Below, piece after piece: positions 22,014 through 26,808 of a stretch of DNA of 26,808 bases. Each line of letters starts with the position of its first letter. Positions within the stretch are counted from its first letter, which is position 1. The stretch comes from a virus: positions 1-26,808 of IMG/VR virus record IMGVR_UViG_3300025000_000372; one strand, written 5' to 3'. Below the pieces are notes generated by a model. That model did not search any database and was not told where the DNA came from. It saw only the letters and a program-made list of their open reading frames with translations. The translations under genes were made by a program, and so were the position numbers.

Positions 22014-22195
22014 CTCAAACACCTTTCCCACAAGGAGGCAGCGTAAACAACCACGCTTTCCATAGTTGAAACTATTATTTCACCAGCAGTGTCTATTTCA
22101 TTAATTGCCCGTTGCAATTCAGACACGCTTCCGGTTGCAAGCATGTCTCGCAAACGGCGCAAACTGCGGTCTATAAGAACAACGGCAGAAGTCAT
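22010..22195 (-). CDS. 61-residue helical protein before the endolysin
   Basis: ATG 22195 with a strong AGGAGG at 5-nt spacing; TGA overlaps the endolysin start (ATGA). Predicted all-helical: IDRSLRRLRDMLATGSVSEL and INEIDTAGEIIVSTMESVV. It is the first gene after the promoter at 22225-22253. No family recognised; it may be a small regulator or chaperone of the lysis operon. Confidence 0.65.
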   Translation of the reverse strand: MTSAVVLIDRSLRRLRDMLATGSVSELQRAINEIDTAGEIIVSTMESVVVYAASLWERCLR

Positions 22196-22224
22196 TAAGC
22201 CTCCTGTTATGCTAACGCGACACC

Positions 22225-22253
22225 ACCGTAAACTAAAAGTTAGAGTAAGTCAA
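22225..22253 (-). promoter_or_regulatory. Putative promoter of the lysis operon
   Basis: TTGACT (22253-22248), 17-nt spacer, TACGGT (22230-22225), minus strand. The -35 overlaps the stop of the XRE regulator gene. The -10 is weak. Confidence 0.45.
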
Positions 22254-22504
22254 GATAAATTCGAGGGTATGCCTTTAGGGAAGTCTTTTGCAATACGAGC
22301 ATCGACCCGTCCAGGCAAACCTTCAATAAACGTTTTGTTAATTTGTTCAAGCTCCAAAGCCGCTCGTTCTACACGTTCTGGAACGGTAGCGCTACCATCT
22401 TCGTAACGAGCATAGGTTGATTTTGGAATACCGATACAGGTTGCAAAGCTATCCATATCAAACTTTATTTTCAATCGAATTTCTTTAAGTTCTTGTTTTT
22501 TCAT
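22250..22504 (-). CDS. XRE-family HTH regulator
   Basis: 84 residues. MKKQELKEIRLKIKFDMDSFATCIGIPKSTYARYEDGSATVPERV is the helix-turn-helix core (residues about 5-55; recognition helix near KSTYARYE). The C-terminal part is helical and Lys/Arg-rich. Such proteins control late or lysis genes, or repress lytic genes. It is isolated by the bidirectional terminator upstream at 22550-22593 and has a promoter overlapping its end, which suggests it controls the adjacent lysis operon. A GAGG lies 11 nt before ATG. Confidence 0.85.
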   Translation of the reverse strand: MKKQELKEIRLKIKFDMDSFATCIGIPKSTYARYEDGSATVPERVERAALELEQINKTFIEGLPGRVDARIAKDFPKGIPSNLS

Positions 22505-22549
22505 GCGTACAATTTCCTCAATTTAAATTTTCTGTGTATGCAAACTGAT

Positions 22550-22593
22550 TATTAAAAAGCCCTTCGGGGAGGCGTCCGAAGGGCTTTTTAATA
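22550..22593. terminator. Strong bidirectional intrinsic terminator
   Basis: Perfect 18-bp inverted repeat with a core GCCCTTCGG / CCGAAGGGC and an 8-nt loop, flanked by A5 and T5 runs on both sides. Ends the transcript of the gene at 22614 and insulates the XRE regulator. Confidence 0.88.
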
Positions 22594-22613
22594 CTACCGG
22601 ATTAAAACAACGA

Positions 22614-23222
22614 TCAGGCAGTACGACCAACACGATAACCAGCAGCGCCATCTTTAGTTTCAGCAACGGCAGTAAACACGCGAACATGTTTGGTAGCCGG
22701 AATAGTACGCTTCTCGCCGGTCTTGGGAACAGTGATAGTTTTCATTTTCGGAGTTACGCCGTCTTCTTCAAACACAGGAACGTCGTATTTCTTCATGGCG
22801 TTTGTGAGAGCCGAAGCTACGCTTTTGTCAGTGGGGATAAAGAAAGACTGGCCTACTTCCAGGGCATCGAACGGGTATTTTGCAGCGCGAGTTCCGCCAC
22901 CACGTTTACCAGCGGTTACAGCAATGTTTTCAATTTCAAAACTCATTTTGTTATTTCCTTTCGTTTTAGGCGTTTCAGCCTGAGTTATTACAGCCGGAGC
23001 CGATTCCAAATTTACAAACACATAACCTGCTTGAGTTGCGCGAGTTGCTACTTCTTCAAGGTTTTCAGGGTTTTTAATTTCTTCGTTGCATTCAACCAAT
23101 CCTTGTTCAATGAGGTACGCTACATCAAAAGGATCAGCATAAACATAACTTCCTGCTTGCGTTGCAGCTACAATGCTTGGCAGCATATTTACAGCCGCTC
23201 GTTCCAACTTACTGAGTGTCAT
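22614..23222 (-). CDS. Two-part protein with C-terminal 'PFDxLxxGQSFFIP' domain
   Basis: 202 residues. N-terminal part about 1-92: helical, with two similar ATQAGSYVY / ATQAGYVFV segments. C-terminal part about 93-202: YPFDALEVGQSFFIPTDK, a helix SALTNAMKKYD, then KHVRVFTAV and GYRVGRT. The same domain occurs twice in the gene at 25680, so this phage carries a paralogous family. An internal ATG at 22946 (Met93) is preceded by AAAGGAAAT at about 7 nt, so a separate 109-residue form containing only the second domain is likely made. Function unknown; in other phages this domain is often near replication or recombination genes. Terminated by 22550-22593. Confidence 0.75.
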   Translation of the reverse strand: MTLSKLERAAVNMLPSIVAATQAGSYVYADPFDVAYLIEQGLVECNEEIKNPENLEEVATRATQAGYVFVNLESAPAVITQAETPKTKGNNKMSFEIENIAVTAGKRGGGTRAAKYPFDALEVGQSFFIPTDKSVASALTNAMKKYDVPVFEEDGVTPKMKTITVPKTGEKRTIPATKHVRVFTAVAETKDGAAGYRVGRTA

Positions 23223-23410
23223 TTCCTTTTCTCCTTTCGTATTTGTGTTGCATAATTTGAATTGCTGGCAACAATATTAACGACCTTTGCTTTTATTATT
23301 GGGACGGTCAGGCAAGAACCAGCAAACTTGTTTTGAATTGCCATTTAAGTGAAATCTTTTAAGCATCGTTAGTTTATAGCCTCGACGCTATCCTCACGTG
23401 TCACTCTGCT

Positions 23411-23439
23411 ATAACAGAAACATCCAAGTGTGATTTCAA
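23411..23439 (-). promoter_or_regulatory. Putative promoter of the gene at 22614
   Basis: TTGAAA (23439-23434), 17-nt spacer, TGTTAT (23416-23411), minus strand. It would give a leader of roughly 180 nt containing an ATAGC/GCTAT hairpin, then AAAGGAG before the gene. Confidence 0.4.
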
Positions 23440-23482
23440 GCATGATTGGCATTTTCTTAAACGGCAAACTTAATTTAAATTG

Positions 23483-23660
23483 TTAAACCGGATGTAGGTT
23501 TCGACACCTACTGCTTATTCACTAAGCGAACTCGAATTTACTAAACCATCCAGCGCCATTACACGGTTGAGGTCATTTCATTCGATACAGTCACGTTTCC
23601 TTCAACGCCGATCCGGTTTAAACTGGTAACGAACTCTGCAAGTTCAACCGAACTTGTTTT
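23483..23660 (-). ncRNA. Candidate structured RNA
   Basis: The block 23223-23707 (485 bases) has no protein gene. Minus strand from a predicted start near 23662: hairpin CAAGTTC-GGTT-GAACTTG (23656-23639); a long-range 11-bp stem TTAAACCGGAT (23621-23611) with ATCCGGTTTAA (23493-23483); inside it GTTGA(A)GG with CCTCAAC, GCTTA-GTGAA-TAAGC (23527-23513) and GTAGGT-GTCGAA-ACCTAC (23511-23494) stacked directly on the closing stem, a tRNA-like acceptor/T-arm arrangement. No tRNA or tmRNA consensus is met. Strand is chosen from the promoter; function unknown. Confidence 0.5.
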
Positions 23661-23669
23661 GTTAAACAA

Positions 23670-23698
23670 CGTATATCAAACTTCATTTTAGTTGTCAA
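23670..23698 (-). promoter_or_regulatory. Promoter for the candidate structured RNA
   Basis: TTGACA (23698-23693), 17-nt spacer, TATACG (23675-23670), minus strand, about 10 nt past the end of the small membrane-protein gene. Confidence 0.6.
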
Positions 23699-23707
23699 GG
23701 AATATTT

Positions 23708-23878
23708 TCAACAAAATTTACCAAACGACAACGTCCCGAAAACACCTACGAACAAACTTACAAATAAAAAATAAGCGTTTAAAATATTACGTTCAAGCAA
23801 GTCGGCTCCACCGTACCACACTACAAACATAGACACACTAAAGCATAAAATTCCAAATAAAATTGGCTTCAGTTTCAT
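23708..23878 (-). CDS. 56-residue two-TM membrane protein
   Basis: ATG 23878 overlaps the transglycosylase stop (ATGA); TGA at 23708. Two hydrophobic helices: ILFGILCFSVSMFVVWYGG and AYFLFVSLFVGVFGTLSF, with a short charged loop DLLERN between. A small holin-like or other membrane protein coupled to a cell-wall enzyme gene; the pair could act together during entry or lysis. Function inferred only from topology and neighbour. Confidence 0.65.
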   Translation of the reverse strand: MKLKPILFGILCFSVSMFVVWYGGADLLERNILNAYFLFVSLFVGVFGTLSFGKFC

Positions 23879-24444
23879 GGCACGTTCTCCAATTCCGCTA
23901 ATATATTTTGTGCGTAAGTTCTTTTTGTCTTATCACCGTTATACGCATTCAACCCCTTTTTAAGATTGCCGTCATTTTCAGCAACAAGAGCTTCCAGGAT
24001 ACGTTCTGAATCCAAAGCTTGAATTACAGGATCATTGCTAACCTTCTTTTCATACATCAAATGCTTCCAGTGGCGAGGCTGACATTGAAAAGCTCCACGG
24101 CTTTTTCCACCATCTCCAACCGCTTTTGGGTTTCCATGTGACTCACGGATTGCAATTGATGCCATCAGACGGGGCTGGCTTGTCGCTAGGACGGCTTCGG
24201 CCATCTGGTTAGGGGTAGGACTACCCTTTCGTCGGAAATACTCGCTCAAGACGATCTGACGCGTTGTAGGCAATATTTCCGAATGTGACTTTTTCATGAC
24301 CGGAGCTGGTTCACGCTTCACAATTGAATGAGCGATAAAGAACGACAAACCGATTAACAGAATTGCTACAGTTGAAATTACATTTTGTTTAGTTAGTTTA
24401 TTTCTTTGTTTCCAACCTTTGTCATAATAAGGGTCTAAATTCAT
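23875..24444 (-). CDS. Membrane-anchored lytic transglycosylase
   Basis: 189 residues. Cytosolic basic N-terminus, TM at about 22-40 (VISTVAILLIGLSFFIAHS), then an extracytoplasmic SLT-type domain: MASIAIRESHGNPKAVGDG with catalytic Glu101, GAFQCQPRHWKH, and LNAYNGDKTKRTYAQNIL. It would cleave the glycan backbone of peptidoglycan from the periplasmic face. This N-in single-pass form could serve as a signal-anchor endolysin or local wall remodeler. It starts 4 nt inside the preceding zinc-protein gene (ATGA) and overlaps the two-TM gene after it. Confidence 0.85.
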   Translation of the reverse strand: MNLDPYYDKGWKQRNKLTKQNVISTVAILLIGLSFFIAHSIVKREPAPVMKKSHSEILPTTRQIVLSEYFRRKGSPTPNQMAEAVLATSQPRLMASIAIRESHGNPKAVGDGGKSRGAFQCQPRHWKHLMYEKKVSNDPVIQALDSERILEALVAENDGNLKKGLNAYNGDKTKRTYAQNILAELENVP

Positions 24445-24641
24445 GCTTCCTCCTTTAGTTGCAATTTATGCCGTCTTTCCTTAAAACAACTTTCACAAAT
24501 ACCGTGAGTTTCATCTGTATGTTTAGCTGGATGATAAAACTTACATTTAATTGAATACATCTTTTTACAATAAACACAGACAACAGGTAAACAAAATTTA
24601 GTCTTCAAGGTTAGCTCTCTTGTCATAAACCATATCGGCAA
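24441..24641 (-). CDS. Zinc-binding small protein ('THGICESC')
   Basis: Up to 66 residues; the exact start is uncertain (ATG 24641, ATG 24626, or TTG 24608 with GAGAG upstream, which would reduce overlap with the previous gene). Core: VVCVYCKKMYS, KHTDETHGICESCFKER, a four-Cys metal-binding pattern found in small phage and bacterial proteins ('C..Ck......THGiC..C'). The C-terminus is basic. Stop overlaps the transglycosylase start (ATGA). Function unknown. Confidence 0.65.
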   Translation of the reverse strand: MPIWFMTRELTLKTKFCLPVVCVYCKKMYSIKCKFYHPAKHTDETHGICESCFKERRHKLQLKEEA

Positions 24642-24798
24642 CAGGATGCTTCAAATCCGATCTGTAAATGTTACCGTAACACAAATAAAAGAAACCCTCG
24701 AAACGTTTGTTTAATTCGTCTACAACTTCAAAAGGAGACACGTACTCAGCATAAAGTTGTTTGACCAATTCTTTTGCTTCGGGAAGTTGACTAAACAT
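24598..24798 (-). CDS. Hypothetical small protein
   Basis: 66 residues from ATG 24798, which overlaps the end of the preceding gene by 8 nt (ATGTTTAG); a GTG 21 nt upstream is the alternative. Helical N-terminal half (LPEAKELVKQLYAEYVSPFEVVDEL) and a Tyr/Phe-rich middle (FEGFFYLCYGNIYRSD). No family recognised. The end overlaps the next zinc-protein gene by up to 44 nt. Confidence 0.6.
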   Translation of the reverse strand: MFSQLPEAKELVKQLYAEYVSPFEVVDELNKRFEGFFYLCYGNIYRSDLKHPVADMVYDKRANLED

Positions 24799-24928
24799 AA
24801 TCAGTGCCATCAACTTCACAGCTTAATTCAAGATAAATTTGTTCAGCCCAATCAACAAGAGGTTTAAATTTAGATGGATAAAAGTAACCTAAAGGTTGAT
24901 GTTTGCAACCAGAGCCAGTTAACATCAT
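24791..24928 (-). CDS. 45-residue hypothetical protein
   Basis: ATG 24928 (a second ATG follows directly) with a strong AGGAGG at 5-nt spacing; stop TAG at 24791. Product MMLTGSGCKHQPLGYFYPSK, then VDWAEQIYLELSCEVDGTDYV. First gene after the consensus promoter at 24950-24978. No family recognised. Confidence 0.65.
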   Translation of the reverse strand: MMLTGSGCKHQPLGYFYPSKFKPLVDWAEQIYLELSCEVDGTDYV

Positions 24929-24949
24929 GTAAACCTCCTTTTGAGGTGC

Positions 24950-24978
24950 TTTATAGCAAAGTTATTTCATTGTGTCAA
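24950..24978 (-). promoter_or_regulatory. Near-consensus sigma70 promoter
   Basis: TTGACA (24978-24973), 17-nt spacer, TATAAA (24955-24950), minus strand, with TTTGC before the -10. The -35 overlaps the stop of the VRR-NUC gene. Drives the small-gene/transglycosylase operon. Confidence 0.85.
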
Positions 24979-25379
24979 GACAAAAGATAGTATTCGAGAC
25001 ATGACCACGCTTCTTCCCAGGAATAGCATACGACAAAGCAGAAGCCTTGAGACTTCACAAACTCACCAAACTCTCTTTGTTCATCCGAAATTCCACCCCT
25101 AGAAGTTTCTTTTACCGGCTTTTCAGAAGGCTTTTTCATTTCAATATACAAGCCTGAATATTGCATTCTTTTTACAGGCAAAAATGTATCGCTTATACCA
25201 GATTTTACTCCTTCGGCTTTAAGCTTGCCTGAAGTTATTTTATCACGAAGTCCTCCGTTCGGAATTGCATGAAACCATTTAAGTTCAGGAAAGCGTTTCA
25301 TGTTTAAAGCACACATCATGAACAAAGCAATTTGATGCGAAGACTCAGAACCAGATTTGCAATAGTCAGCGGGGTTCAT
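24975..25379 (-). CDS. VRR-NUC domain nuclease
   Basis: 134 residues. Family motifs in order: SHQIALFMMCALN (about 14-26), FHAIPNGGLRDKI (36-48), KLKAEGVKSGISDTFLPV (52-69) with Asp64, GLYIEMKKP (76-84) with the E-x-K catalytic core (E80, K82), and GGISDEQREFGEF (95-107). This PD-(D/E)XK-related domain is found in phage-encoded structure-specific nucleases involved in replication, recombination or packaging. GAGGGG Shine-Dalgarno; ATGA overlap with the membrane-protein gene upstream. Confidence 0.88.
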   Translation of the reverse strand: MNPADYCKSGSESSHQIALFMMCALNMKRFPELKWFHAIPNGGLRDKITSGKLKAEGVKSGISDTFLPVKRMQYSGLYIEMKKPSEKPVKETSRGGISDEQREFGEFVKSQGFCFVVCYSWEEAWSCLEYYLLS

Positions 25380-25549
25380 ATCAACCCCTCCACAATAAAA
25401 ATACGTTCAATTACTAAATACCAAGAGTAAAAAGGAATGAAGCAAAACAACGTAGACCAAAAGCCTTTTGCTATTACAAAACCAGCTAGCCATAATGCAA
25501 CTACCAACAAGCAAATTAAACATTCAAACATATTACTAAAATATTTCAT
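25376..25549 (-). CDS. 57-residue membrane protein
   Basis: ATG 25549, selected for the AAAGGAAAT upstream (an earlier in-frame ATG lacks one). Two hydrophobic helices: CLICLLVVALWLAGFVIA and LFCFIPFYSWYLVI. Short charged ends. TGA overlaps the nuclease start (ATGA). Function unknown. Confidence 0.65.
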   Translation of the reverse strand: MKYFSNMFECLICLLVVALWLAGFVIAKGFWSTLFCFIPFYSWYLVIERIFIVEGLI

Positions 25550-25560
25550 TTTATTTCCTT

Positions 25561-25683
25561 TCACGTTATTTGTATAAATTTGTAGCCGCATTTATTACAA
25601 GTAAATTGTTTAAATAAAATAGCGCCTATTGCACGTTTGCCTTTAAACTTCAACGACTCACATTTGCATTTGGGACATTTCAT
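25561..25683 (-). CDS. 40-residue zinc-ribbon protein
   Basis: ATG 25683 overlaps the previous stop (ATGA); TGA at 25561. MKCPKCKCESLKFKG, then FTCNKCGYKF: a complete two-knuckle zinc ribbon (CPKC/CNKC) with a basic linker. Possibly a DNA- or RNA-binding accessory; function unknown. Confidence 0.7.
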   Translation of the reverse strand: MKCPKCKCESLKFKGKRAIGAILFKQFTCNKCGYKFIQIT

Positions 25684-26240
25684 TTCAATTCACTCACTTT
25701 CTCCTGCATTTCAGCAGACGGTTCAAAGAATGACAAAGGTTTCTTCGGAACATGATACACTTCAAACATACCGTACTTTTCATGTTTTAATACTATAAAC
25801 TTACAATCAAGTTTTTTAGATTGAACGCTGCATTGAACTCGCAATGATTTTTCAAGTTTTTCAGGAGTCGCGCCAAAAGGCATAATAAAACTTTTTCCTT
25901 CAGGTACTTCAAAGAAAGGATAACTTCTATTGCTAGGCAACCCGTTCAATATTGTAGCCTTTGCTTCAGGTGAAGATTCTACAATTTTAACTTGTAAGTC
26001 GAGTTGAGCGTCAGGGGCAAGGATACAAGCAATCTCATAATACTGACCGTCTTTATGTCTACAAACTTTAAATTGTTTGTTGGGATATCTTTTATTTCTA
26101 ATACTTACAATATTTCTCAAAGAGTCTTCTTTTATTTCACTATAATGTAAAATTACACTTTGTCCAGGATCAAGAACGTCAAAAGGAATATCTTTACCTC
26201 TTTTAGCGTTTACGGCAGGTGTATTTTTATAAATCTCCAT
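25680..26240 (-). CDS. Tandem-duplicated 'PFDxLxxGQS' domain protein
   Basis: 186 residues with two similar halves. First: IPFDVLDPGQSVILHYSE, then LRNIVSIRNKRYPNKQFKV and GQYYEIACI (about 18-70). Second: YPFFEVPEGKSFIMPFGA, then KLEKSLRVQCSVQSKKLDCKF and GMFEVYHV (about 107-164). Each half matches the single domain in the C-terminus of the gene at 22614, so the gene arose by internal duplication of a family present twice in the window. Function unknown. Overlaps the preceding gene by 14 nt. Confidence 0.7.
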   Translation of the reverse strand: MEIYKNTPAVNAKRGKDIPFDVLDPGQSVILHYSEIKEDSLRNIVSIRNKRYPNKQFKVCRHKDGQYYEIACILAPDAQLDLQVKIVESSPEAKATILNGLPSNRSYPFFEVPEGKSFIMPFGATPEKLEKSLRVQCSVQSKKLDCKFIVLKHEKYGMFEVYHVPKKPLSFFEPSAEMQEKVSELK

Positions 26241-26430
26241 TTTCTTTTTCTCCTTCTTCAGTTAAATACCATTCTTCGTTTTCAAGAGCAAACTTTCTAA
26301 AGCAAAGTCTGTGAAATGTTTTAAACTCACCTCGTACAAGCATTCGTCTAAGAGTACCATCTTTTAGCTTTTCTTCAAATCCTTTAAAGTGCAAATTTTT
26401 CTTGCAGTAGAAACAAACACGATAGTCCAT
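26227..26430 (-). CDS. 67-residue putative zinc-binding protein
   Basis: ATG 26430, with GGAG 7 nt upstream; a longer in-frame opening lacks a Shine-Dalgarno. MDYRVCFYCKKNLHFKGFEE gives one CxxC pair; FKTFHRLCFRKFALE may supply further ligands. The acidic end is EEGEKENGDL. First gene after the promoter at 26473-26501. Function unknown. Confidence 0.65.
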   Translation of the reverse strand: MDYRVCFYCKKNLHFKGFEEKLKDGTLRRMLVRGEFKTFHRLCFRKFALENEEWYLTEEGEKENGDL

Positions 26431-26472
26431 GACAACACTCCTTCCTTCAGCATTTGCCCACAATTGAATGTT

Positions 26473-26501
26473 AAGATATAGCAAATTCCACCTTTTGTCA
26501 A
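26473..26501 (-). promoter_or_regulatory. Rightmost sigma70-type promoter
   Basis: TTGACA (26501-26496) with TATCTT (26478-26473) at a 17-nt spacer, minus strand; TATATC with a 15-nt spacer is an alternative. Shares TTTGCTAT with the promoter at 24950-24978. Confidence 0.7.
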
Positions 26502-26808
26502 GAAAAAAGAATCATTATATTCGTAATTTTTTACAAGTGCTTAAAAACATTAACAAAAAGGCTCATAATCACTAAAATAGTGAACATTTGTTGCGACAAT
26601 CTATTCGATCCAAATTTTCTAAGTCCTTCTTTTCTTTATTTATTATTAATTATATATTATATTATATATAATATAAGAAGATAGATAGTATGTTATTAAG
26701 ATAGAGTTATCGAGAAGTATCATTTCATAAGTATCATTTTAGGTATATTAGGTATTGCTCTAGACACATCCTATTCAATATACTATTTTATTAATAGAGC
26801 TGATTCAA
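26502..26808. other. AT-rich intergenic end with palindromes and repeats
   Basis: No gene seen on either strand. Contains a 15-bp palindrome-like site TCACTA-AAA-TAGTGA (26569-26583), a perfect 20-bp AT palindrome (26657-26676) and an 11-base direct repeat AAGTATCATTT (26715-26725, 26729-26739) at 14-base spacing. An operator or replication-start-like region is possible. Confidence 0.5.
26569..26583. promoter_or_regulatory. Palindromic operator-like site
   Basis: TCACTA-AAA-TAGTGA, two perfect 6-base half-sites around a 3-base centre, about 70 bases upstream of the rightmost promoter. Typical size for a repressor dimer site; no binding protein can be assigned. Confidence 0.35.

Noticed and set aside
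22686-23255. Plus-strand open frame of 189 codons
   Set aside because: Antisense to the two-part gene with strong Shine-Dalgarno; Ser/Phe/Arg-rich product with no recognisable motif.
23483-23621. tmRNA or tRNA gene
   Set aside because: The closing stem and a T-arm-like hairpin are present, but there is no anticodon arm, no CCA, no GTTCRANYC loop and no tag reading frame; the length is wrong for tmRNA.
1-26808. CRISPR array, insertion sequence, integrase or att site
   Set aside because: No regularly spaced repeats, no transposase or integrase motifs and no tRNA-end duplication were seen anywhere in the window.

Overview
The window is a stretch of a tailed double-stranded DNA phage or prophage (siphovirus type, HK97/lambda-like head and tail genes). 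Every gene I can support lies on the minus strand, so the map reads from right (early and lysis genes) to left (packaging, head, tail). The host is probably Gram-negative: there are Sec signal peptides, a lipobox lipoprotein, strong Shine-Dalgarno sites and TTGACA-type sigma70 promoters. I cannot name the host from sequence alone.

Right part (about 26.8-22.2 kb): an AT-rich, palindrome-bearing intergenic end, then short overlapping genes. These include two members of a 'PFDxLxxGQS' family, a zinc ribbon, small membrane proteins, a VRR-NUC nuclease, a membrane-anchored lytic transglycosylase, a roughly 485-base non-coding block that folds into a candidate structured RNA, and an XRE-type regulator bounded by a strong bidirectional terminator. 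Lysis and small-gene block (22.2-19.2 kb): M15 peptidase endolysin, a small gene broken at a T7 run, a DUF1353-like gene, a holin-like protein and a lipoprotein, followed by a chain of tiny CxxC proteins and an HNH endonuclease, most linked by ATGA, GTGA or TAATG overlaps.

Packaging and head (19.2-8.8 kb): P27-type small terminase; large terminase with a 425-residue class-3 intein inside its Walker A motif; two orphan genes; a promoter/terminator/promoter relay; a two-TM protein; HK97 portal; a divergent bacterioferritin; prohead protease; major capsid protein; and three probable head-associated proteins. Then comes a cassette encoding four proteins with Sec signal peptides (one a 639-residue beta-helix-like protein), inserted between head and neck genes. 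Neck and tail (6.2-0 kb): gp6-like connector, head closure, tail terminator, a TM/coiled-coil protein, tail tube, gpG/gpGT-type chaperones joined by a -1 frameshift at A AAA AAC with a perfect 10-bp downstream stem, a gp10-like protein, and the tape measure protein running off the left edge.

The observation most worth following is the bacterioferritin homologue between portal and protease. It keeps the haem-ligand methionine and four of six ferroxidase ligands, and its place in an HK97-fold capsid operon recalls encapsulin/ferritin cargo systems. The candidate structured RNA, the class-3 intein and the secreted cassette follow. Functions are inferred from motif recognition by eye; no database search was run.
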